NCBI GenBank assembly: GCA_038237515.1
Contig: JBBRYP010000001.1
Location: 62,001 to 126,000 of the forward strand
Source of the DNA: JBBQDZ01 sp038237515
Lineage (GTDB): Bacteria; Actinomycetota; Thermoleophilia; Gaiellales; Gaiellaceae
Reading direction: 5' to 3'
DNA length: 64,000 nucleotides
In this document: piece by piece, positions 41,165-49,355 of the stretch
How positions within the stretch are numbered: the stretch's first letter is position 1
Layout of the letters: every line of letters begins with the position of its first letter
Program-made: the position numbers and the translations under genes
Notes under the pieces: model-generated
Told to the model about the DNA's origin: nothing
What the model saw: the letters and a program-made list of their open reading frames with translations, nothing else
The model's database searches: none

Positions 41165-43909
41165 ATGCACCTGCGAGCACTCAAGCTGCGCGGCTTCAAG
41201 TCGTTCCCCGACGCGACGGAGATCCGGCTCGAGCCGGGGGTTGCGGTGGTCGTCGGCCCGAACGGCTCCGGGAAGTCCAACATTGCGGATGCGCTCGTCT
41301 GGGCGGCCGGGAGCCAGTCGCCGAGCGAGCTACGCGCCGAACGCGCCGACGACGTGCTCTTCGGGGGCGCCGAGGGCCGCGCCGCCGCGGCGTTCGCGGA
41401 GGTCGAGCTCTGCTTCGACAACGAGGACGGTGCGTTCACCGAGCTCCCGTTCGCAGAGATCACCATCGCCCGCCGCCTGCACCGCGGCGGGGAGGGCCAG
41501 TACCTCGTCAACGGTGCGGGCGTCCGCCGCACCGACGTCGTCGAGCTCCTCGCGGACGTCGGCCTCGGCGCAGGTCTCGGCTCGATCATCGGCCAGGGGC
41601 GCGTCGAGGCCGTGCTCGCGTCGAAGCCCGAGGAGCGGCGGGCGCTCGTCGAGGAGGCCGCGGGGCTCGGCCGGTTCAAGCGGCGCCGCCATCGCGCCGA
41701 GCTGAAGCTCGCACGCGTGGGCCTGCAGGTCGAGCGCGCGCGCGACGTCGAGGAGGAGGTGGCAAAGCGCCTGCGGCCGCTTGCGCTGCAGGCGACCGCG
41801 GCCGAGCGCGCGGAGCGGCTCGCGGTCGAGATCGGTGCGTTGCGCGCCACGATCGCGACGCTCGACCTCTCGGCGCTCGAGGCGCGGCGAGGCGAGGCCG
41901 ACGGTCGCCTCACGGCCGCGCGCCTGGAGCGGGAGCGGGTGAACGCGCGCCTCGAGGCGCTGCTCCGGGAGCGGGGGGCCGTCGAGGAGGAGCTGGCGGA
42001 CGCGGCCGGCCGCCGCGAAGCGGCCACTGCAGCCCTCTACCGGCTGCGGAGCTCGCGGGAGCGCCTCGCGGTGCGCCTCGAATCCCTCGACGAGCTACGG
42101 GATCGTCTCCGCGGGGAGCTCGCCGAGGCACGAGAGCGGCGCGCCGAGCCCCCGGAGCCCGCCGACGATCCTCACGAACGTTCCGCGCAGGCCGCCGGCG
42201 AGGTGCGCCGCAGTCAGGCCGAGGCGCAGCTCGCGGCCGATCGTGCCCGCCTGGCCGGCGAGCGGCTCTCCGCTCTCGACCGCGTGCTCGCGGAGCGCGA
42301 GGGGCTGCCTCCGGCGGCGCGAGCGCTCGCCGAGCGCGGCCACTTCCTCGCGCTGGCGCTGCTCGAGGTCGATCACGGATACGAGCGCGCCGTCGCGGCC
42401 GCGCTTGCCTGGCGCGCGTCGGCCGTCGTCGCGGCAGATCTGGGCGAAGCCCTGGAGCTCGTCGAGCAAAGCCGCAGCGAGGGGCTCGGTCCCGTCGCCG
42501 CCCTCCTACCCGGCTCGGCGGCCCGGGCGCAGGGCGATGCTCCAGTGGCCGGTGCCGAGCCCCTAGCGCGTCACGCGAGGGCGCGCGAAGGCGGCGATCG
42601 CGTCGCCTCGGTCCTGGAGGATGTCTGGGTCGTCCCCCTCGAGGCCCTGCCGCGAGCCAAGCGGGGCACGGTCGTCACCCGTGAAGGTCACTGCTACGAG
42701 CCTGAAAGCGACCGCCTCGCGTGGGCAGGCGAGACCGCCGAGGCGGTGCTGCTCGAGCTCGAGGCGAGGCGGCACGCGCTGGCGGCGGAGGTGGCGGAGC
42801 TGGAAGCGAGCGCCGGGAGCTCTTCGATGCATGCGCAGCAGGCTGCTGCTGCGGCGAAGGCGGCTGCCGCGGCGGCAGCAACGGCGGCGGCCCGGCGGCC
42901 CTCGATTCCCTCGGTCGCCGCACTCGAACCGATCGCAGCGGCCGCGGAGCGGGCGCTGTCGCTCCTGGAGCGCGCGCATGGCGCCGGCGCGCGCCTGGAG
43001 GCACCGCTCGAGGCGAGGTCGGACTCGGGGTCCCGCAGGGCTGGAGAGCTCGCCTCCTCGCTGCGAGAGCTCGCCGCTGCCGAGGTCGAGGCTCGGGGCG
43101 CGGCGGCGGCGGTGGTCGAGCGTGCCGGAGCGATCGAGCTCGAGCTCGCACGCATCGAGGGCGACACCGCCGAGGCGCACCGCCGGCTCGAGCAGGCGGG
43201 CGCGGCCCCGGAGGCGACCGACGGGGCAGGGCGCGAGGAGCTCTGCGACAAGCTCGAGCGGCTGGAACGCCGCCGAGAGCAGCTCGGGAGCGTCAATCCG
43301 CTCGCCAAGGAGGAATACGAGGCCGAAAAGGGGCGGCTCGCCGAGCTGCGGGAGCAGCGGGAAGACCTGGAGCGGAGCCTGGAGGAGCTCGAACGGCTGC
43401 GTGCGGACCTCGACTCGACTGTGAGGCGACGGTTCTCCGAAACCTTCGAGGCGGTGCAGGAGCATTTTGCCGTGGTCGCTGGAACCCTGTTTCCGGGCGG
43501 CGAGGGCCGCCTCCGGCTCACCGAGCCTGAGGGGGACGACGACGCCGCCGGAATCGAGGTCGAGCTACGACCGGCCGGCAAGCGTGTGACGCGGCTTTCG
43601 CTTCTCTCCGGAGGCGAGAAGGCACTCGGTGCGATCGCCTTTCTCTTCTCCCTCTTCCTTGCGCGGCCCTGCCCTTTCTACCTCCTCGACGAGGTCGAGG
43701 CCGCGCTCGACGACGCGAACATCGGGCGCTTTGTCGAGCTGCTGCGCACGTATGCAGAGCAGGCCCAGTTCATCGTCGTCACCCACCAGAAGAGGACGAT
43801 GGAGGCGGCGGATATCCTCTACGGCGTGACCATGGCCGCCGACGGCGTGTCGCAGGTGGTGTCGCGGCGGCTCCCGCAGGCGGTGACGGCGGTCGCAACG
43901 GGCGCGTGA
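41165..43909 (+). CDS. smc: Chromosome segregation ATPase SMC, short-armed
   Basis: 914 aa. N-terminal head: HLRALKLRGFKSFPDATEI and Walker A VGPNGSGKSNIADAL (about residue 33), Q-loop in IIGQGRVEAVLASKPEERRALVEEAAGL. N-arm about residues 165-375, hinge about 378-520 (HFLALALLEVDHGYERAVAAAL), C-arm about 520-750, C-terminal head with LSLLSGGEKALGAIAFLF (about residue 813) and Walker B PFYLLDEVEAALDD. Usual bacterial SMC is 1,150-1,200 aa; both arms here are shorter by roughly 110 residues while heads and hinge look whole. Partners ScpA and ScpB are encoded at 2794-4142. Conserved rnc-smc-ftsY order. Confidence 0.93.
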   Translation: MHLRALKLRGFKSFPDATEIRLEPGVAVVVGPNGSGKSNIADALVWAAGSQSPSELRAERADDVLFGGAEGRAAAAFAEVELCFDNEDGAFTELPFAEITIARRLHRGGEGQYLVNGAGVRRTDVVELLADVGLGAGLGSIIGQGRVEAVLASKPEERRALVEEAAGLGRFKRRRHRAELKLARVGLQVERARDVEEEVAKRLRPLALQATAAERAERLAVEIGALRATIATLDLSALEARRGEADGRLTAARLERERVNARLEALLRERGAVEEELADAAGRREAATAALYRLRSSRERLAVRLESLDELRDRLRGELAEARERRAEPPEPADDPHERSAQAAGEVRRSQAEAQLAADRARLAGERLSALDRVLAEREGLPPAARALAERGHFLALALLEVDHGYERAVAAALAWRASAVVAADLGEALELVEQSRSEGLGPVAALLPGSAARAQGDAPVAGAEPLARHARAREGGDRVASVLEDVWVVPLEALPRAKRGTVVTREGHCYEPESDRLAWAGETAEAVLLELEARRHALAAEVAELEASAGSSSMHAQQAAAAAKAAAAAAATAAARRPSIPSVAALEPIAAAAERALSLLERAHGAGARLEAPLEARSDSGSRRAGELASSLRELAAAEVEARGAAAAVVERAGAIELELARIEGDTAEAHRRLEQAGAAPEATDGAGREELCDKLERLERRREQLGSVNPLAKEEYEAEKGRLAELREQREDLERSLEELERLRADLDSTVRRRFSETFEAVQEHFAVVAGTLFPGGEGRLRLTEPEGDDDAAGIEVELRPAGKRVTRLSLLSGGEKALGAIAFLFSLFLARPCPFYLLDEVEAALDDANIGRFVELLRTYAEQAQFIVVTHQKRTMEAADILYGVTMAADGVSQVVSRRLPQAVTAVATGA

Positions 43910-44853
43910 CGACGACCTGGGCCGAGCTGCTCGGAGAGGAGGCAGCACAGGGTGCAGGCGAGGGAGAGCGAGGCGGCTTCTTCTCGCGCCTTCGCGACTC
44001 GCTCGCCAAGAGCCGACGGGCGCTGACGGGAGAGCTGACGGCAGGGTTCGACCCGAACGACGAGGAGTCGTGGGAGCGCCTCGAGGAGGCGTTGATAGCC
44101 GCCGACGTCGGCGTCCGCTCCACCGCAGAGCTCGTCCGGCGGCTCGAGGTGGGCGCCGCCACCGGTGACTTGCAGGGCGCGCTCGAGCGGGAGGTCGCAG
44201 TGTTGCTCGGGCTGCCGGGGACGCTGGACGTGCGCAGGGCGCCGAGCGTCCTCCTCGTGGTCGGCGTCAACGGCACGGGCAAGACGACGACGATCGGGAA
44301 GCTGGCCTATCGCCTCCGCGAGCACGGGCTATCGGTGATCATGGCCGCGGCCGACACCTTCCGCGCCGCAGCCGAGGAGCAGCTCGAGATCTGGGCGCAA
44401 CGGGCCGGCGCCGACTTCGTCGGTTCCGTACGGGGCTCCGATCCCGCGGCCGTCGCCTTCGACGCGATCGGAGCCGCGCAAGCACGCGGCCGCGACGTCG
44501 TCGTCGTCGACACCGCCGGTCGCCTGCACACGCAGACGAACCTGATGGAGGAGCTCGCGAAGGTCCGGCGCGTGATCGCAGGGCGCCTCGACGGGGCGCC
44601 ACACGAGACGCTGCTCGTCGTCGACTCGACCACGGGCCAGAACGGCCTTCAGCAGGCACGACTCTTCGCCGAGGCCGTCGAGGTGACGGGCGTCGTCCTG
44701 ACGAAGCTCGACGGCTCGGCCAAGGGCGGCATCGCGATCCCGATCGCGAACGAGCTCGGCCTGCCGGTGAAGCTGATCGGCGTCGGCGAAGCGCTCGACG
44801 ACCTGCGCCCGTTCGACCCGGACGAGTTCGCGAAAGCGCTCGTTCGCGCCTGA
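43906..44853 (+). CDS. ftsY: Signal recognition particle receptor FtsY
   Basis: 315 aa SRP-type GTPase that receives SRP-ribosome complexes at the membrane. Short acidic N-terminus with FFSRLRDSLAKSRRALTGEL (membrane-binding amphipathic helix), then NG domain: GVNGTGKTTTIGKLA (G1), DTFRAAAEEQLEIWA, VVDTAGRLHTQTNLMEEL (G3), LTKLDGSAKGG (G4). GTGA overlap with smc. Its partner ffh is 1.5 kb downstream. Confidence 0.95.
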   Translation: MTTTWAELLGEEAAQGAGEGERGGFFSRLRDSLAKSRRALTGELTAGFDPNDEESWERLEEALIAADVGVRSTAELVRRLEVGAATGDLQGALEREVAVLLGLPGTLDVRRAPSVLLVVGVNGTGKTTTIGKLAYRLREHGLSVIMAAADTFRAAAEEQLEIWAQRAGADFVGSVRGSDPAAVAFDAIGAAQARGRDVVVVDTAGRLHTQTNLMEELAKVRRVIAGRLDGAPHETLLVVDSTTGQNGLQQARLFAEAVEVTGVVLTKLDGSAKGGIAIPIANELGLPVKLIGVGEALDDLRPFDPDEFAKALVRA

Positions 44854-44856
44854 CCG

Positions 44857-44898
44857 GCTACTTGTCCGCTTGGAGCGCGAGAGGCGGGGACAAGTGGC
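44857..44898. repeat. Inverted repeat after ftsY (family A palindrome)
   Basis: GCTACTTGTCC (44857-44867) pairs with GGACAAGTGGC (44888-44898); an inner CGCT/AGCG stem is also present. It starts 3 nt after the ftsY stop. The arms match those of the larger palindrome at 60859-60923. Terminator or dispersed repeat. Confidence 0.65.
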
Positions 44899-45022
44899 TC
44901 GGGTAACGGGGTTCGCCTCAGCCTGCTTCGATCCGACTCGGATCAGGGAGGGACGGGCAACCAGCAAATACGGCGGCACTCAAGGGCCCAAGCCCCCGTT
45001 GACCTCGCCGGGCAGGCGCGCG

Positions 45023-45028
45023 TAGCAT
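45023..45028 (+). promoter_or_regulatory. -10 element before the Erm-like gene
   Basis: TAGCAT ends 7 nt before an ATG at 45036 that opens a short ORF in a different frame from the methyltransferase gene. Confidence 0.45.
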
Positions 45029-45035
45029 GTCGTCG

Positions 45036-45101
45036 ATGCTGACGGTGACGTTCCGTGGCCGGTCGTCGTGCGCGAAGCGCGCGGCCGGGCCGCGCCCGTA
45101 G
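45036..45101 (+). CDS. Possible leader ORF (21 codons) overlapping the Erm-like start
   Basis: ATG at 45036 to TAG at 45099-45101, 7 nt after a -10, i.e. leaderless geometry. It overlaps the GTG at 45055 of the methyltransferase in another frame. It encodes an Arg-Gly-Arg at residues 7-9, a +x+ motif of the sort associated with macrolide-dependent ribosome stalling. It could instead be the remnant N-terminus of the methyltransferase shifted by an indel, or not be translated at all. Confidence 0.35.
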   Translation: MLTVTFRGRSSCAKRAAGPRP

Positions 45102-45822
45102 CCAGCATTTCCTTCGTTCCGGCGGCCTCGCCTCCGAGCTCGTTCGCGACGCCGGGGTCGGCTCCGACGATCTCGTACTCGACCTCGGCGCCGGCAGCGG
45201 CGCTCTGACGAACGCGCTCGCACTGCGTGCTCGCCGCGTCGTCGCCGTCGAGTTCGATCCCCGTTGGGCTGCTCGGCTACGAAGCCGGTGGCTGAATGTC
45301 TCAGTCGTCGAGGCCGATGCGGCGCAGATCCCGCTACCTGCGACGCCTTTCCGCGTCGTCGCGAACCTACCGTTCGATCGCACCACCGAGATCCTGCGCC
45401 ATCTCCTCGACGATCCGCGAACCCCGCTCGTCCGCGCCGACGTGGTGGTCGAGTGGGGCGTCGCTCTCAAGCGGGCGCTCCCGTGGCCGAGCACCCTCAA
45501 CGACGTCCTCTGGGGCGCGTGGTACCGAGTCACGCTCGTCCGCCGCCTGCCCGCCGCCGCGTTCGACCCCTCGCCGGGCGTCGACGCCGGCGTCCTGGCG
45601 ATCGAGCGGCGCAGCGTCTCGCTCGTGGACGAGGCGGACTGGTGCGCCTACCGGGCCTTCGTCGCGTCCGGCTTCCGCCGCGGCGTGCGTGGGTTCGCAT
45701 CGGGGCGGACGCTGCGGAGTCTCCACCTCGCCGGCGCTTCCCCGCGCGACCTCGACTCGTACCAGTGGGCGGAGCTCTTCGAGGCGGCGCCGCGGCCCGG
45801 TTCCAGGCCGCGCTCCGTCTGA
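45055..45822 (+). CDS. Erm/KsgA-family rRNA adenine dimethyltransferase
   Basis: 255 aa. After an Arg-rich N-terminus comes RSQHFLRSGGLASELV, SAM motif LVLDLGAGSGALTNALA (about residue 42), and the catalytic motif VVANLPFDRTTEILRHLL (about residue 103). The FD in place of FG/YN, and the stretch RADVVVEWGVALKR, resemble Erm-type 23S rRNA A2058 methylases of actinobacteria (mycobacterial type) more than KsgA, which acts on 16S A1518/A1519. If so it would give intrinsic macrolide insensitivity. A KsgA role cannot be excluded. A short leader-like ORF overlaps its GTG start. Confidence 0.8.
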   Translation: MAGRRARSARPGRARSQHFLRSGGLASELVRDAGVGSDDLVLDLGAGSGALTNALALRARRVVAVEFDPRWAARLRSRWLNVSVVEADAAQIPLPATPFRVVANLPFDRTTEILRHLLDDPRTPLVRADVVVEWGVALKRALPWPSTLNDVLWGAWYRVTLVRRLPAAAFDPSPGVDAGVLAIERRSVSLVDEADWCAYRAFVASGFRRGVRGFASGRTLRSLHLAGASPRDLDSYQWAELFEAAPRPGSRPRSV

Positions 45823-45964
45823 AAAGAGCCGGCGGGGGCCGGGGTGCCGGACGGGCGCCGAGCTCCAGCACCTTCCGTTCCCCCGGGGCCTTCGGCCCTT
45901 GCCCCCGGGATGGACCCTACCCGCGAACCGCGAACGTCTTGGAGACGGAAGTGTGACGGGATCG

Positions 45965-45991
45965 TGCCGGCGGCGACGCCCGCCGCCGGCA
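45965..45991. terminator. Bidirectional terminator-like hairpin
   Basis: TGCCGGCGGCG and its exact complement form an 11-bp stem with a 5-nt loop between the converging Erm-like and dodecin genes. A second GC-rich hairpin lies near 45895-45930. No U-tract. Confidence 0.6.
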
Positions 45992-46019
45992 GACGTGCGG
46001 CGTTCCTTCGGGGAAGAAG

Positions 46020-46262
46020 CTAGGAGCCGCCACCGCTCGAGCTTCCGCCCTCTGCGCCGCGCTCGATGCCGAAGGCGATGTTGACCGTCGTGCGGTATTC
46101 GGTGATGCGGTCGCCCTGCACCTCAGCGCTCATTGAGACGACGTCTGCGCCGGTGATGCCCCGGAGCGTCTTCGAGGCCTCCTCGACGGCGGCAGCAGCC
46201 GCCTCGGCAAAGCCCTGCGGCGAGGAGCCGATGATCGTGATCACCTTCGCGACGCTTCCCAT
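46020..46262 (-). CDS. Dodecin-family flavin-binding protein
   Basis: 80 aa. VAKVITIIGSSPQGFAEAAAAAVEEASKTLRGITGADVVSM is the dodecin fold, which assembles into a hollow dodecamer storing flavins (FMN or riboflavin). A GGAGGA ribosome site supports the ATG at 46262 over the longer frame. The C-terminus is extended by an acidic Gly/Ser tail (ERGAEGGSSSGGGS). Expressed alone, divergent from ffh. A flavin store fits a genome with a full riboflavin operon at 24-28 kb. Confidence 0.85.
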   Translation of the reverse strand: MGSVAKVITIIGSSPQGFAEAAAAAVEEASKTLRGITGADVVSMSAEVQGDRITEYRTTVNIAFGIERGAEGGSSSGGGS

Positions 46263-46328
46263 CTGTGTCCTCCCACGGTGTATTGCAGTACTCCTAACCG
46301 CCTGCAGGGTCGGCAAAACGGGCGCGAG

Positions 46329-46334
46329 TACACT
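46329..46334 (+). promoter_or_regulatory. -10 element of ffh, leaderless geometry
   Basis: TACACT ends 8 nt before the GTG at 46343. Confidence 0.5.
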
Positions 46335-46342
46335 TTCGGGCC

Positions 46343-47680
46343 GTGTTCGACAGCCTCTCCGACAAGCTTCAGGCGACTCTCGGTGACCTCCGCAAGCGCG
46401 GGAGGCTCGACGAGGAGGCGATCTCGAAGGCGATGCGCGAGATCCGCCTCGCGCTGCTCGAGGCCGACGTCAACTTCGGGGTCGTGAAGTCGTTCGTCGC
46501 GCGGGTGCGAGAACGAGCGGTCGGCTCGGACGTCCTCAAGAGCCTGACGCCCGGTCAGCAGGTCGTGAAGATCGTCCACGAGGAGCTGACGGCGCTGATG
46601 GGGAGCGGTGACTCTCGGCTCGTCTTCGCGACGCGGCCGCCGACGGTGATCCTCCTCGCAGGGCTCCAGGGCTCGGGCAAGACGACGACGGCGGCGAAGC
46701 TCGCGCTCCTCCTGCGCAAGGAGCGCAAGCGGCCCGCGCTCGTAGCCGCGGACCTCCAGCGACCGGCGGCGATCGACCAGCTGGAGCAGCTCGGGCGGCA
46801 GATCCAGATTCCCGTGTATCGGGAGGACACGAAGGACGCCGTCGTCGCCGTCCGTCAGGGCCTGGCGCGAGCGGTCGCCGACGACCGCGACGTCGTCATC
46901 CTCGACACGGCGGGCCGCCTCCACGTGGACGAGGCGCTGATGGCGGAGCTCGCCGCGGTGCGCGACGAGGCGCGCCCGACGAACGTCCTGCTCGTGCTTG
47001 ACGCGATGACGGGGCAGGAGGCGGTGTCGGTGGCCGAGGCCTTCCAGGAACGGGTCGCCTTCGACGGAGTCGTCCTGACGAAGCTCGACGGGGACGCGCG
47101 CGGCGGCGCGGCGCTCTCGGTGAAGGCCATCACCGACCGGCCCATCAAGCTCGTCTCGGTCGGCGAGAAGATCGACCAGCTCGAGTACTTCCACCCGGAC
47201 CGCATGGCCTCGCGCATCCTCGGGATGGGAGACGTCCTCAGCCTGATCGAGAAGGCCGAGGAGGCTGTCGCGCAGGACGAGCAGGAGGAGATGGAGCGGC
47301 GCCTGCGCGCCGGCCAGTTCACCTTCGACGACTTCTTGTCGAGCTACCGCATGCTCCGGAAGATGGGCCCGATCAAAGGGCTTCTGGCATTGATCCCCGG
47401 GGTGGGGGAGCAGTTGAAGGGGGTCGACGTGAACGAGAGGGAGATGGGACGCGTCGAGGCGATCATCCTGTCCATGACTCCGAAAGAGCGACGGCTGCCG
47501 CACCTGATCGACGGGTCGCGGCGCCTTCGAATCGCGAAGGGCAGCGGTACGACGGTCCAGCAGGTCAACCAGCTGCTGGCGGCGAGGAAGCAGATGCACA
47601 AGATGATGAAGCAGATGAAGCAAGGCAAGTTCCCCGCGCTGCCGCCCGAGCTGGCGCAGGATCGGCTGGCCCGTCGATGA
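46343..47680 (+). CDS. ffh: Signal recognition particle protein Ffh
   Basis: 445 aa SRP GTPase. N domain (LSDKLQATLGDLRKRGRLDEEAI), G domain with GLQGSGKTTTAAKLA (G1, about residue 107), DLQRPAAIDQLE, ILDTAGRLHVDEALM and LTKLDGDARGGAALS; M domain with signal-sequence and 4.5S RNA-binding helices (FLSSYRMLRKMGPIKGLLALIPG, RLRIAKGSGTTVQQVNQLL). The methionine-rich tail QMHKMMKQMKQGKFP is typical. Confidence 0.96.
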   Translation: MFDSLSDKLQATLGDLRKRGRLDEEAISKAMREIRLALLEADVNFGVVKSFVARVRERAVGSDVLKSLTPGQQVVKIVHEELTALMGSGDSRLVFATRPPTVILLAGLQGSGKTTTAAKLALLLRKERKRPALVAADLQRPAAIDQLEQLGRQIQIPVYREDTKDAVVAVRQGLARAVADDRDVVILDTAGRLHVDEALMAELAAVRDEARPTNVLLVLDAMTGQEAVSVAEAFQERVAFDGVVLTKLDGDARGGAALSVKAITDRPIKLVSVGEKIDQLEYFHPDRMASRILGMGDVLSLIEKAEEAVAQDEQEEMERRLRAGQFTFDDFLSSYRMLRKMGPIKGLLALIPGVGEQLKGVDVNEREMGRVEAIILSMTPKERRLPHLIDGSRRLRIAKGSGTTVQQVNQLLAARKQMHKMMKQMKQGKFPALPPELAQDRLARR

Positions 47681-47729
47681 GAAGCCGGGGCACGCGGGGC
47701 ATCCATCCGCACCGAAATCCGGAGGTGAC

Positions 47730-47978
47730 ATGGCAGTTCGCATGAGGCTCGCCCGGGTCGGGTCGAAGAAGAACCCGATCTACCGCGTCGTCGTCGCCGA
47801 CTCGCGCTCCCCGCGCGACGGCAAGTTCATCGAGATCGTTGGCCGCTACAACCCGCAGACCGACCCGTCGACGATCCAGTTCGACGAGCCCAAGGTCAAG
47901 GACTGGCTCGGCAAGGGTGCGCTTCCGACGAATGCCGTCGCCCGCCTCCTGAAGGCGGCGAATGTCACCGGCGGCTGA
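47730..47978 (+). CDS. rpsP: 30S ribosomal protein S16
   Basis: 82 aa. VRMRLARVGSKKNPIYRVVVADSRSPRDGKFIE is the complete S16 signature. A strong GGAGGTGAC ribosome site precedes the ATG. It heads rpsP-khpA-rimM-trmD-lepB-rplS. Confidence 0.97.
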   Translation: MAVRMRLARVGSKKNPIYRVVVADSRSPRDGKFIEIVGRYNPQTDPSTIQFDEPKVKDWLGKGALPTNAVARLLKAANVTGG

Positions 47979-48204
47979 GCTCCTCGAATACCTTGCGCGC
48001 CGGCTCGTCGCGAAGCCGGAAGAGGTGCGTGTCGAGGAGGTCGAGCGGGACGACGCGCTCGTGATCGAGCTGCGGGTAGCCCCCGACGAGGTGGGAAAGG
48101 TGATCGGGCGTCACGGCCGGGTGGCACGCGCCCTGCGGACGCTCGTGCGGGCGAGTGCCGTGCGTACGAACCGGCGGACGCTGCTCGAGATTGTCGACCA
48201 GTGA
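47962..48204 (+). CDS. khpA: KH-domain RNA-binding protein KhpA
   Basis: 80 aa single KH domain with the GxxG loop in VGKVIGRHGRVARALRTLVRA. KhpA (YlqC) proteins bind RNA widely and pair with KhpB in cell division control. ATG overlaps the rpsP end by 17 nt; the gene's 3' end overlaps rimM by 14 nt, so it is translationally coupled. Confidence 0.93.
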   Translation: MSPAAELLEYLARRLVAKPEEVRVEEVERDDALVIELRVAPDEVGKVIGRHGRVARALRTLVRASAVRTNRRTLLEIVDQ

Positions 48205-48664
48205 AGACCTGATCGCGATCGGCCGGGTCGGCCGTCCCCACGGCGTCGGCGGCGAGTTCGTGGTCGAGGGCGCAAGCGACGCGGCGGAGCGCTACGCCCT
48301 CGGCTCCACCCTCTACGTGGACGCCGAACCGGCGACCGTGGTCGCGTCCAAACGAGCGGGACGGCGCTTCGTGATCCGGCTCGATCGGCCGGTCGAGCGC
48401 GGAGCGCCGCTCACGATCCCACGGTCGCGGCTGCCGGCAGCCGGTCCCGACTCCTTCTACGTGTTCGAGCTCGTCGGCCTTCGCGTCGAGGAGGAGGGCG
48501 GCGCGACGCTCGGGCGGGTCGACGACGTCACGCCGGGGGTGGCGAACGACGTGCTCGACCTGGATTCGGGGCTCCGACTGCCGCTCGTCGACGCGTGCGT
48601 GCGAGAGGTGGATGTCGCGGGCGGCCGCATCGTTGTCGCGCGCGGCTTCGCCGACCCCGGGTAA
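48191..48664 (+). CDS. rimM: Ribosome maturation factor RimM
   Basis: 157 aa 30S assembly factor. The TTG at 48191 gives STSEDLIAIGRVGRPHGVGGEFVVEG, the family N-terminus, and overlaps khpA. The C-terminal PRC-barrel is seen as FYVFELVGLRVEEEGGATLGRVDDV with NDVLDLDSGLRLPLVDACVREVD. Between khpA and trmD as in most bacteria. Confidence 0.92.
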   Translation: MSTSEDLIAIGRVGRPHGVGGEFVVEGASDAAERYALGSTLYVDAEPATVVASKRAGRRFVIRLDRPVERGAPLTIPRSRLPAAGPDSFYVFELVGLRVEEEGGATLGRVDDVTPGVANDVLDLDSGLRLPLVDACVREVDVAGGRIVVARGFADPG

Positions 48665-48695
48665 CCTCAGGGCGCACCCCAACCTCGGTCCTTCT

Positions 48696-49355
48696 TTGCA
48701 GCTCGACGTCTTCACCCTCGTTCCGCACGCGTTCGCCTGGCTCTGCGAGCGTCGGCCGGTCGCTGCCGTGCTCGGCACGGAGCTCGACCTGCGGCTGTTC
48801 AACTACCGCGAGACGACGCCCCTGCGGGCGGGGCAGGTCGACGACGAGCCGTACGGCGGCGGCGCCGGCATGGTGCTGCGCGTGGACGTCGTGGCCGCGG
48901 CTCTCGAGGCTGTCTACGGATCGGCGCCGAACCGCCGCGTCATCGCCCTCTCCCCGCAGGGGCGCCAGCTCGACCAGCCGCTCGTCGAGGAGTTCGCAGC
49001 GGAGGAACGGCTGACGCTTCTCTCGGCTCGCTTCGAGGGCTTCGACGAGCGGATCGTGACGCACCTCGCGACCGAGTCGGTCTCGGTGGGACCGTACGTC
49101 CTCTCGGGCGGCGAGATCCCCGCGCTCCTCGTCGTCGACGCGATCGCGCGGTTGCTGCCGGGAGCGCTCGGTAGCGAGGAATCGGGCCGCGTCGAGAGCT
49201 TCTCGGCAGAGCTCGACGGAGGCGTCGAATATCCGCACTACACCCGCCCCTCGGACTTCCGCGGCTGGAGCGTTCCCGACGTCCTGCTCTCCGGCGATCA
49301 CGGGCGGATCGACCGCTGGCGCCGCGAGCAGAGCGTTGCGAGGAGCGCTTCGTGA
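48696..49355 (+). CDS. trmD: tRNA m1G37 methyltransferase
   Basis: 219 aa SPOUT methyltransferase that methylates G37 of tRNAs reading CNN codons. TTG at 48696 gives QLDVFTLVPHAF. Knot motifs: VDDEPYGGGAGMVLR, RFEGFDERIVTHLATESVSVGPYVLSGGEIPALLVVDAIARLLPG, and HYTRPSDFRGWSVPDVLLSGDHGRIDRWRREQ. The longer frame from 48612 is not supported by homology. GTGA overlap with lepB. About 20 residues shorter than E. coli TrmD, at the C-terminus. Confidence 0.92.
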   Translation: MQLDVFTLVPHAFAWLCERRPVAAVLGTELDLRLFNYRETTPLRAGQVDDEPYGGGAGMVLRVDVVAAALEAVYGSAPNRRVIALSPQGRQLDQPLVEEFAAEERLTLLSARFEGFDERIVTHLATESVSVGPYVLSGGEIPALLVVDAIARLLPGALGSEESGRVESFSAELDGGVEYPHYTRPSDFRGWSVPDVLLSGDHGRIDRWRREQSVARSAS

